Part shown: positions 1-7,722 of the stretch, in pieces
Numbering within the stretch: the stretch's first letter is position 1
How the letters are laid out: each line of letters opens with the position of its first letter
NCBI GenBank assembly: GCA_025201765.1
Contig: MU623762.1
Span: 1 to 10,739 of the forward strand
Length of the DNA: 10,739 nucleotides
Source of the DNA: Daldinia sp. FL1419
Lineage: Eukaryota > Ascomycota > Sordariomycetes > Xylariales > Hypoxylaceae
Direction of reading: 5' to 3'
Notes under the pieces: generated by a model
Told to the model about the DNA's origin: nothing
The model's input: the letters and a program-made list of their open reading frames with translations, nothing else
Databases searched by the model: none
Program-made: the position numbers and the translations under genes

Positions 1-1423
1 AATAATATATTATAAAAAATATAAATAGTATTATAAATAATATTAATATAAAGAAATATTTATATAGGAAAATTAAATATTAATTATGTAAAAATATTTA
101 TTAATCTTATATTTATAGATATATTATTAATATAAAAGTTAAATAAATTATAAGTTATAAAATAGAAATAATTTAATATGTTAATATAGAAGGTTTTAAT
201 AATTAATATTAAAAGAGGATTGTTATATTTTGATATAGAAGTTATTATTTAAATAATGGCATTGGTATAATAATAGTAATTGGTGATTTTTAATTTGTAA
301 ATATTTATATATTTAATTATATGGGTAGAATAATTAAGTATTATTTCTTTTAATTTATTTTATTTTATATAATATATATTTTTTAGTTTTTAATTATTAT
401 TATTTAATCTTTTATTTATCTTTAATATTTTATTAATAACTTAAATAGGATTTATTTTATAATTTTTCCTCCTTTTAATTATAATCTTATTATATTAATT
501 ATTACCTTGTCCTTACCTTATAAAATTTTATTATAATTCTTAAAGCATTTAAAAATTTTCTCATTAATTGGGATAATTTTAATAAAGGAATTAGATAATA
601 CCTAATATTTTTTCTAAAATCTTTTCCTTAATAAAAACTTTTAATATTTATTTAATTACTATTTCTTCCACCTCCTCTAATTTACCCTAATTATCCTATA
701 TAATAAAAATAATAAAATTCCAACTTAAATTATAATTTTAGGTACGGTACAGGTCCTATATCAATTCAATTTTCTCCTCCACCTCTAAAAAATGGGTTTA
801 AACTCCTTAAACCACTACCAAATAATTTATATATAATTATAAGACTATTCTTAAACACTAAAACAAATAAAAGAAATTAATTAACAAGAAATTATAATTC
901 CTTCTTTCTAATAATACTATTACTTATATAAAAAAGAATCTTTTAAAACCATATCTTTATACTTATTAATAATTAATAAATCTTAATTTATTTTATAATC
1001 CCTTAAAATATATTTTTAATAAAATATACTTATTTATTATTATAACATATTTTAAAAAAGCTTAGAATATTAATAATAACTATATTAAAAAATTATATAA
1101 TATTTTTGAAAATAAATTCTAATTCTTTTTAAAAATATATTTTATAATAAATATATGCTTATCACAATTCTATACTATTTTTTTATTAATATTAATAAAA
1201 AAAGCATTTCTTTACTTTTTATATAATATCTCCCAACACTAATATTTTATAAATATATACTTTACCTTATAATACTACTTCAACATTACAATTAAAAAAA
1301 TATAAAAGAAATATTAGATTAATACCTATTTTAATCTTTCAAATATTATTTCCTATAATGTAAAAATAAACTTTAATAACCTAAAATTCTAAAATAAAAT
1401 ACATATTATTAAAAGTACATATT
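1..1423. other. AT-rich gene-free stretch with a base-composition strand switch
   Basis: No coding region or RNA gene can be supported here. Bases 1-360 are nearly free of C on the plus strand (by hand about 34 G against 3 C). From about 360 to 1423 the balance reverses, with C retained (many CCT, TCC and ACC) and G scarce. This is what strand-asymmetric C-to-T conversion would leave, first on the plus strand and then on the minus strand. The only GC-richer patch is at 731-819. Short open frames occur but look like chance runs in RIP-degraded DNA. I see no homology here to the repeat family further right. Confidence 0.7.
731..819. other. Small GC-richer patch, possible relic of degraded coding DNA
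   Basis: This patch holds GGTACGGTACAGG and several unconverted CpA and TpG sites, inside DNA that is otherwise nearly all A+T. On the minus strand it reads as a short glycine-rich frame (about NPFFRGGGEN, one TGA that would be TGG before mutation, then IDIGPVPY). On the plus strand one frame is open for about 15 codons. I do not recognise the protein and cannot decide the strand. It may be the least mutated part of an older repeat whose partner copies lie outside the window. Confidence 0.3.
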
Positions 1424-1437
1424 ATTAAATATTAATT
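1424..1437 (+). repeat. Target-site duplication of copy A, left
   Basis: The 14-base sequence ATTAAATATTAATT lies directly outside the tail end of copy A. It recurs exactly at 2724-2737, directly outside the other end. The bases beyond it on both sides differ. The right-hand repeat begins exactly where copy A and copy C stop matching, which makes a chance match in AT-rich DNA much less likely. Its length fits target-primed reverse transcription. Confidence 0.75.
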
Positions 1438-2723
1438 TATTTATTACTACCCCAATTTACCTAGAATATATTATAGGTATCTGATCCATCTCTTGGTATT
1501 TGTTCTGGGTAAGAACTATATTCCAGAGAAAACCTATTTATTACCTATTTAAATAAATTATATTGTTATAATTTTGATTTTATCTTATATTCTTATTAAA
1601 ATTTACCTTTTAATAGAAATAATTAAACTTTAATATGGAAAAACATTTTATATGTTATAATGTTAATTATATGAAATAATATGGTAATAACCCAAGTATA
1701 AGGTAATAACAAAATCCAAAATAATTTTATTATTTTTTTTAATAAATAATAAAAGTATTGTTATATTATAAAAAGGTTATTCTAAAAAAAGGTTAAAATA
1801 TATATAATTTATATAAAATATAAATATATATAAATAACCTTATATTTCTATAAAAAATTATTACCTATTTTTATTTTTATAATTTTTTTTTAATATTATA
1901 ATATTATATTTGTTTTTTAAAATGGTTTAAAATGGTGTTATTAACCTATAACCCTTCCTAATTAATCTTAATCCTCTTTATATACCTTATTTGTATTTTA
2001 TAATATTATAATATAATATTATTATATTTATTGCGTTTATAATCTAATATTATTTCAAAAAACCCTGTTTGTTTTTATATATATATTACATTAAGTAAAA
2101 GAAAGTTTGCATATCTATAGGTGTTTTATTATCTTTCCAATTTTATCTTATTATTAATCCTTTTTAAATATTTTAATTTTTTCGTTAGAAATTATTATAA
2201 TATTTTAAATTTAATATAATATTTTAATATTATATTATATTGGAATTATAATCCCAATGTAATTATATATTATAAAAATAATTTGCTTATTAAAGATGGG
2301 GAATTGTATAAAAAGTGTAATTACACCTTTTCAGTACAATTTTAAAAATTAATTGTTAAGATTTTGTTACAATTTCTTTAAGATTTTTAAGCCTTTAAAA
2401 AATTTATTAAGGAATTATTAATAATATTTAATAATTATTTTTATTATATTTAATCTTTTATTTGCCAGATCCACAATTTTCGTATATTCCAACATTCTTG
2501 GGAAAATTATTTATTTTAACATTACCAATATTATAATTATTCCGTAATATAACCCTACTTTATATTTATTTTATTAATATTTATTAATTATAATATAAGG
2601 TTTATAAGGGAATTAATTTTAGAGAGAAGCGCATATATGTTGCCTTATTCCCAACAATCCATATTATCTTCATATGCTATTATTACAGCAATCTTTCATT
2701 CAGGAGGTTTAATTGGCATTGAA
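1438..2723 (-). mobile_element. Copy A: 5'-truncated, RIP-mutated LINE-like retroelement
   Basis: About 1.29 kb, matching copy C (6142-7386, same direction) along its full length and copy B (4061-5228, inverted) along most of its length. The shared terminus reads TTATTACTACCCC on the plus strand, so in element sense (minus strand) it ends GGGGTAGTAATAAATA with a short tail. The opposite end stops at 2723, whereas copy C continues beyond the matching point. Fixed 3' end, variable 5' end, simple tail and a 14-bp direct repeat are the hallmarks of a non-LTR retrotransposon. No intact reading frame remains. One plus-strand frame from 1447 has TAG/TAA at codons that would be CAG/CAA (1462, 1474, 1510, 1597), and a plus-strand frame is stop-free from 2553 to 2732. 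Element-sense frames near 2630-2723 also read well if TGA and TAA are restored to TGG and CAA. I cannot assign reverse transcriptase or RNase H motifs. Confidence 0.72.
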
Positions 2724-2735
2724 ATTAAATATTAA
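2553..2735 (+). pseudogene. Stop-free stretch antisense to copy A, unknown product
   Basis: About 60 codons without a stop, read on the plus strand and therefore antisense to the element orientation deduced from its tail. The stretch includes LILERSAYMLPYSQQSILS and then SYAIITAIFHSGG. It keeps more G and C than its surroundings (AGAGAGAAGCGC, TTGCCTTATTCCC, CAGGAGG). The upstream stop at 2550 is TAA where copy C keeps CAA. The same frame is readable in the minus-strand frame of the copy B island (VQPRSVPDP aligns here). The final codons run into the right-hand target-site duplication, so this cannot be a natural C-terminus. I recognise no family. It may be only a poorly mutated segment rather than a real coding strand. 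Confidence 0.3.
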
Positions 2736-2737
2736 TT
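2724..2737 (+). repeat. Target-site duplication of copy A, right
   Basis: Exact second copy of the 14-base repeat at 1424-1437. It begins at the base where copies A and C stop aligning, and so marks the 5'-truncated end of copy A. Confidence 0.75.
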
Positions 2738-4044
2738 AAAATATATTAATTTATTAATAAAATAAAAAGATATTACAACCTAATTTATTAAATTTATAAA
2801 ATAATTATAAATAAATTTCAAGATTTTAATTTAAAAATATTATAATTATAAATGATTATTAAGGTAATTAATAATATAATTAATTTTAATAAACTTATTT
2901 TAATATTATTTATCTTTAATATTTATTTTTAAATTAATATAAATTTATTACCTATATTTATTTAAATCTATTAAACCAAAATAATATAAAAAATTATAAT
3001 TAAAATTAAAAAAAATTAAATTATAATATTTTATTCAAAATATATTTAATATTTATAATAATTTCACTATTATAAAAATATTATTTATATGTTTATCTAT
3101 TAATAATAAAATCCTTATTTATTAAGAAAAGGGTAAATAAAAAGATTCTTATAAAATTATTATAATTATTAATAAAGATGTTACTATAACATTTAACATA
3201 TTTAAAAGAACATCCACATTCTGGAACTCCCATCTCAAACCTTATATCCAACTTAAAAATAACCTAATACCCATTAAGAAATTCCAAATACAATTACCGA
3301 AACACATATTTAACCCAAACAATTATAAAATAATTTTAAAAAAGAATTTTATAGATATTAATAATTTTTTATAAATTAATACTTTATATTTTAATAATAA
3401 AAAATGAAATAATTTAATCTTAACTTTTTAATTATATACAATAAAAAAAATTATTATTATAAGAAAGTTATATAAAACATTAAATATAAAAAGATTTAAT
3501 ACATTATTTAATAAAAAAATCTTATAACCTAAAATATATAATATATTAATTCACCAAAAAATAATAATTTTTAAATTATAAATAATCTATAAAATAAAAA
3601 GAAAAAATATACTTATACCTTATAAAAAATTAAGATTTATTATCCAAAATTATGATAATTCTAATAAAAAGTTTATTATAATATATACCCCTACCATCCA
3701 AAAAACAAACCAACACTTTATTCTAACCCTAATTCCAATTTTCCAATATTAAAGTATAAAAATGATAGTAAAAGAAATTATTATAATATATACCCAATTT
3801 AAAATACCCATATAATAAATAATATTTATACAATTACTAACAAAATCAAAAAAATAAATATTTTAAAAAAACATTGTTATATATTATTAAATTATTATAT
3901 AATTTAATTAAATTAAAAATATATTAATTTAAAATTTATTTACATTATTATTAATAAAAATTTAATATAAAACTATTAATATTTAATTTATATCTATTAA
4001 TAATAAATATAATCTTATTTAAAATTATAAATTTTTAAATAAAT
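2738..4044. other. AT-rich gene-free stretch
   Basis: No gene, RNA or repeat homology found. Bases 3181-3330 and 3686-3760 are strongly C-retaining and G-depleted (by hand about 35 C against 5 G in 3181-3320). They contain many intact CpA sites but almost no TpG, as if only the minus-strand cytosines had been converted. Minor frames in these blocks look like chance. The stretch ends in the target-site duplication of copy B. Confidence 0.65.
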
Positions 4045-4060
4045 AATATTTTAAATATTA
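4045..4060 (+). repeat. Target-site duplication of copy B, left
   Basis: The 16-base sequence AATATTTTAAATATTA abuts the first base of the GC-rich element end at 4061. It recurs exactly at 5229-5244, directly after the TAAA-type tail. The abrupt change from pure A+T to GC-rich DNA at 4061 independently marks the junction. Confidence 0.8.
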
Positions 4061-4345
4061 GCAAGCATCAACGGATCGGGTACGGAGCGGGGTTGCACCG
4101 CGGTATAATTACGGCGTTGGTGATGTTGAAACAAATAGTCTTCCTGAAACTGCTGGAACGTACGAGAATCGTGGATTTGGCGAGTAAGGGATTGAGTATG
4201 ATAAGAATAGTTGTTAGATATTATTGATGATTTTTGAATAAGTTTCTTAAGGGCCTAAAAATCCTGGAAAAGTTGCAGCAAAATTTTAGTAATTGATTCC
4301 CGGAATTGTACTAGAAAGGTGTAGTTACGTTTTTTGTGCGGTTTT
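4061..4345. pseudogene. GC-rich remnant of element coding DNA; strand unresolved
   Basis: The only substantial unmutated DNA in the window. GC falls from about 60% (4061-4120, with eight CpG in about 55 bases) through about 42% (4121-4180) to about 27% (4181-4240). In element sense one frame is open from 4063 to 4224 (54 codons, including IITALVMLKQIVFLKLLERT) before a TGA TGA pair that could be mutated TGG TGG. On the opposite strand a frame is open from 4254 down to 4062 (about 64 codons, including RTFQQFQEDYLFQHHQRR), and beyond a single TAG (4255-4257) for about 30 more. Both ends are truncated, so this cannot be a functional gene. I recognise neither translation. A conserved tract shared with copy A is (R/K)IVDLA in element sense. 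Confidence 0.45.
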
Positions 4346-5200
4346 CCGTTTTCAATAAATAAATTATTTTTATAATATGTAATTATATTGGGATTATAAT
4401 TTTAACATAATATAATATTAAAATATTATATTAAATCTAAAATATTGTAATAATTTTTAATAAGGGGATTAAAATATTTAAGGAAGGTTAATAATAAGAT
4501 AAAATTAAAAAGATATTAGAACATTTACGGATATGTAAGTTTTTTTTTACTTAATATAATATATATATAAAAATAAAATAAGTTTTTTAAAATAATATTG
4601 GATTATGAATGTAATAAGTATAATAATATTAAATTATAGTATTATAAAGTGTAAATAAGATATATAAAGAGGATTAAGGTTAGTTAGGAAAGGTTATAGG
4701 TTAATAATATTATTTTGAATTATTTTAAAAAGTAAATATAATATTGTGGTATTAAAAAAAAGGTTGTAAAAATAAGAATAGGTGATAGCTTTTTATAAAA
4801 ATATAAAATTATTTATATATATTTATATTTTATATAAATTGTATATATTTTAACCTTCTTCTAGAATAACCTTTTTATAATGTAATAATATTTTTGTTAA
4901 TTATTGAAAAAAAATAATAAAATTATTTTAAATTTTATTATTGCCTTATACCTAAACTATTATTATATTATTTTACGCAATTAATATTATAATATATAAA
5001 GTATTTTTTTATATTAAGATTTAATTATTTTTATTAAAAAGTAAATTTTAATAAAAATATAGGGTAAAATTAAAATTATAATAATATAATTTATTTAAAT
5101 AAGCAACGGGTAGGTTTTCTCCAAAACACAATTCCTACTCAAAATAAATACCAAGAAATGGACCAGATATTTATAATATATTTTAGGTAAATTGGGGTAG

Positions 5201-5228
5201 TAATAAATAAATAATAAATAAATAAATA
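5201..5228 (+). repeat. TAA/TAAA-type 3' tail of copy B
   Basis: After the last shared base of the family (GGGGTAG) the sequence is a run of TAA and TAAA units to 5228, directly followed by the right target-site duplication. The equivalent place in copy A has only about nine such bases and in copy C about 22, mostly TAA. Variable-length simple tails of this kind are typical of non-LTR elements. Family assignment from the tail alone is not possible. Confidence 0.7.
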
Positions 5229-5244
5229 AATATTTTAAATATTA
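5229..5244 (+). repeat. Target-site duplication of copy B, right
   Basis: Exact second copy of the 16-base repeat at 4045-4060, placed immediately after the tail. Confidence 0.8.
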
Positions 5245-5721
5245 ATATTATAGAATTTTTAATAACAGAAAATAAGGCATTTATTAAAACTAAAATTAAA
5301 GTATACCTCTAAAAGATATTAAATGTCAAAATTAAAGATTTTAATGACTTATACATTATTATCCATAAAAAAAATTATAATATAATTATTATATAAAAAA
5401 GAATTTGAAAAATTTAAATAATTAAATGTAAAATTATTAAATATAACCAAAGAATTTATAGAATAATGGATATAAAGAATATATATTTCTTCCATTTATC
5501 AACCTAAAGTAGCTTTTAATTATTTAACAACAATTTAATATTTAAAATTGGATTTTAAAAAAATAAAAACCTTTAACACTTAAATCAAATAATAATTAAA
5601 TAATTAAATATAAAAATTTAATTATATTAATTTAAATTTTTAAAATTTATACTTATATATTTTCATTAATAATTTATTTGTAAATAATAAGGATTTAAAC
5701 TTATAAATTAATTATATTATT
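5245..5721. other. AT-rich gene-free stretch
   Basis: No feature found. Weak similarity between about 5640-5721 and the inverse complement of about 7722-7800 suggests the D1/C homology may continue a little to the left, but in such AT-rich sequence I cannot separate it from chance. Confidence 0.55.
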
Positions 5722-6118
5722 ATATTCCCAACGTAAACGTTTCCAGAAACTTCGCGCCGAACAAAAAGAACTTACAATCAAATAAAAGGATATAAATAAT
5801 AATATATTAATAAGGTCCTTTAAAAAGATTATATTTACCCAGGATTGTTCTGTACGTATTCTGAACTATATTTATTAGAATTGCCCTCCTCCATATCCAC
5901 CTCCTTATCCTCCTCCTTGCTCTTTTTAATTATATATATTAAAGAATTTTAAACAAAAATAAATATATTTTTAAAAAAAAAGTTATATTTATTAAGATTT
6001 AAATTTAAATATATTAAAAAATTATTAAAAACTTATAATAAATTATTATTAAAAAATAATAAAATATTTAATATTAATTAAATTTCTTAAATAAAAAATT
6101 ATTATAATAATAATATAT
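5722..6118 (+). mobile_element. D1: inverted fragment of the same element, 5' portion only
   Basis: The inverse complement of this stretch matches about 7335-7722, which is the part of copy C beyond the 5' ends of A and B plus about 50 bases shared with A. Diagnostic matches are the pyrimidine-rich block 5881-5920 against the GA-rich block 7534-7570, the block at 5836-5862 against 7590-7615, and the block at 5728-5760 against 7685-7722. Differences include a roughly 4-base indel near 5780 as well as transitions, so D1 is an older or diverged copy. It carries the unusually intact patch 5728-5781, with frames reading QRKRFQKLRAEQKELTIK or NVNVSRNFAPNKKNLQS. The second is partly matched in copy C (N-N-RNF-PN-KNL). 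D1 stops within the element directly at the tail of copy C, so its 3' part is missing. Confidence 0.6.
5885..5920 (+). repeat. Three 12-bp units in D1 (pyrimidine-rich)
   Basis: Three consecutive 12-base units of the form CCNCCTCCNTAT/TGC. In element sense one frame reads PPPYPPPYPPPC. The opposite strand reads an acidic tract (EEDKEVDMEEGN in one frame). The matching part of copy C (7534-7570) has lost the regularity through transitions but keeps the purine/pyrimidine bias. It may encode a proline-rich or an acidic low-complexity region, or simply be a microsatellite-like tract. Confidence 0.45.
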
Positions 6119-6140
6119 ATTATTATTATTATTATTTATT
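6119..6140 (-). repeat. TAA-type 3' tail of copy C
   Basis: On the minus strand the family terminus GGGGTAG is followed by TAATAAATAA and then further TAA units, merging into the AT-rich end of D1. The exact outer limit is unclear because D1 also ends in alternating A/T. Confidence 0.55.
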
Positions 6141-6923
6141 ACTACCCCAATTTACCTAGAATATATTATAGGTATCTAATCCATTTCTTGGTATTTGTTC
6201 TAAGTAAAAACTGTGTTCCAGAGAAAACCTACCCGCCACCTATCCAAACAAATTATATTGCTATAACTTTAATTTTATTTTATATTTTTATTAAAATTTA
6301 CCCTTTAATAAAAATAATTAAACCTTAATATAGAAAAGTATTTCATACATTATAATACTAACTACATGAAGTGATATGGCGGTGGCCTAAGTATAAGGCA
6401 ATAACAAAATCTAATATAAATTTTTTTTTTTAATAAATAATAAAAATGTTGTTACATTATAAAAAAACTATTTTAAAAAAGGGTTAAAATATATATAATT
6501 TATATAAAATATAAATATATATAAATAACCTTATATTTTTATAAAAAACCATTACCCATTTTTATTTTTATAATTTTTTTTTAATATTATAATATTATAT
6601 TTACTTTTTAAAATGGTTTAAAATAATATTGTTAATTTATAACCCTTCCTAATTAATCTTAATCCTCTTTATATACCTTATTTGTATTTTACAATATTAT
6701 AATATAATATTACTATATCTATTACATTCACAATCCAATACCACCTTAAAAAACCTATTTTACTTTTATATATATATTATATTAAATAAAAAAATTTTAC
6801 ATATTTATAAATATTTTATTATCTTTTTAATTTTATTTCATTATTAACTTTTTTTAAATATTTTAATCTTTTTGTTAAAAATTATTATAATATTTTAGAT
6901 TTAATATAATATTTTAATATTGT

Positions 6924-6953
6924 ATTATATTGGGATTATAATCCCAATATAAT
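6924..6953. repeat. Perfect 30-bp palindrome inside copy C
   Basis: Centred between 6938 and 6939, with core GGGATTATAATCCC flanked by ATATT/AATAT arms. Copy A (near 2238-2267) and copy B (near 4380-4410) have the core with mismatches, so the perfect symmetry is specific to copy C and may have been produced or improved by transitions. Confidence 0.8.
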
Positions 6954-7420
6954 TATATGTTATAAAAATAATTTATTTATTAAAGATGGAAAATTATATA
7001 AAAAGTATGGCTATGCCTTTTCAATATAATTCTAAAAATTAATTATTAAGATTTTATTATAATTTTTTTAAGGTTTTTAAATCCTTAAGAAGTTTATTAA
7101 AGAATTATTAAGAGTATTTAACAATTATTTTTATTATATTTAATCCTTTACTTATTAGGTCTATAACTTTTATATATTTTAATATTATTAATGTTATAAC
7201 TATTCTGCAGTGCAACCCTATTCTATATCCATTCCACTAATATTTATTAATTATAATATAAAGTTTATAGGGGAATTAATTTTAAAAGAAAATGTATATA
7301 TATTATTTCATCTTTAATAATCCATATTATTTTTATATATTATTATTATAATAATCTTTTATTTAAGAGGTTTAATTAATATTAAATATTTTATTATTTT
7401 TTAATAATAATTTATTATAA

Positions 7421-7597
7421 ATTTTTAATAATCTTTTAATATATTTAAGTTTAAATTTTAACAAGTATAACCCTTTTTTTAAAAATATACTTGCCTTTGT
7501 TCAAGATTCTTTGGTATATGTAACTAAGAAAAGTGAGGAGGAGGATGAAGAGGTAGATATAGAGGAAGGCAATTTTAACAAATATAATTCAGAATAG
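7421..7597 (+). pseudogene. Acidic stop-free stretch antisense to copy C, unknown product
   Basis: 58 codons without a stop on the plus strand, ending at TAG (7595-7597). It includes the acidic run EEEDEEVDIEEGN at about 7535-7573, preceded by ILAFVQDSLVYVTKK. D1 carries the counterpart on its minus strand (EEDKEVDMEEGN, then SNKYSSEYVQNNPG). Several changes between the two fall at third positions (GTG/GTA, GAG/GAA) and one is ATG/ATA. Further stops downstream are TAG/TAA at sites that could have been CAG/CAA. The orientation is opposite to that implied by the element's tail, and the element-sense frame over the same bases is proline-rich, so the coding strand is open. There is no recognised family. 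Confidence 0.3.
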
Positions 7598-7722
7598 GCG
7601 TGGAATAATCCCGGGTAGATGTGGTCCTCCTAAATAACCCCACCAATATATTATTACCTATATCCTTCCATTATAGGTTCTTCCCGTTTGGTTTAAAATT
7701 TCTGAAAATGTTTATATTAAAC

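Larger units (their letters stand above)
4061..5228 (+). mobile_element. Copy B: 5'-truncated LINE-like retroelement with tail and 16-bp duplication
   Basis: A 1.17 kb insertion in plus orientation. It starts abruptly at 4061 in GC-rich sequence and ends TTGGGGTAG followed by a 28-base tail at 5201-5228. It is the inverse complement of copies A and C. Its 5' end corresponds to about position 2583 of copy A, so A, B and C are truncated at three different points. The bulk (about 4350-5100) is fully RIP-degraded, G-retaining and C-poor. The first 280 bases are largely unmutated, and 5100-5165 is partly preserved. B differs from A and C near its 5' end by transversions as well as transitions (for example around 4130-4160), so it belongs to a diverged subfamily. 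The last element-sense frame (CAA at 5104 to TAA at 5188) is stop-free in B and includes TIPTQNKYQEMDQI. In A and C the same frame is broken only by TAG/TAA. That makes it a candidate C-terminus, though other frames are also readable. Confidence 0.78.
6119..7722 (-). mobile_element. Copy C: longest copy of the LINE-like element
   Basis: Shares the family terminus (plus-strand TTACTACCCC at 6139-6148), preceded by a simple tail of TTA units at about 6119-6140. It aligns with copy A from 6142 to 7386 and then continues to at least about 7722, where D1 provides the second copy. Its 5' end is uncertain because the right flank offers no clean second duplication. C-to-T and G-to-A changes against A and B are dense. 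In places C has lost G where A has lost C (6721-6745 against 2030-2054). The candidate C-terminal frame (element sense, shared with B) is interrupted by TAG where A or B keeps CAG. No domain motif can be named. Confidence 0.65.

Noticed and set aside
1447..1620. A real gene on the plus strand starting at the shared terminus (frame with several TAG/TAA stops)
   Set aside because: It reads plausibly once stops are treated as former CAG/CAA, but so do two element-sense frames over the same bases. In RIP DNA this correction makes many frames look coding.
2311..2335. Hairpin-like terminator around GTGTAATTACAC in copy A
   Set aside because: The symmetry is lost in copies B and C, and a bacterial-type terminator has no place in this context.
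3720..3745. Telomere-like CCCTAA traces
   Set aside because: Only single loose matches such as AACCCTAATT occur, with no tandem array.
4350..5100. Element-sense continuation of the island's frame through copy B
   Set aside because: It would need several dozen stop corrections and gives an implausibly glutamine-rich product, so no coding call is made for this part.
5205..5232. Independent TAAA microsatellite
   Set aside because: It lies exactly between the family terminus and the target-site duplication, so it is better explained as the element's tail.
1438..7722. LTR retrotransposon with the three copies as LTRs
   Set aside because: The copies have no TG...CA ends, no primer-binding site or polypurine tract is apparent beside them, their lengths differ, one is inverted, and A and B each have their own target-site duplication.
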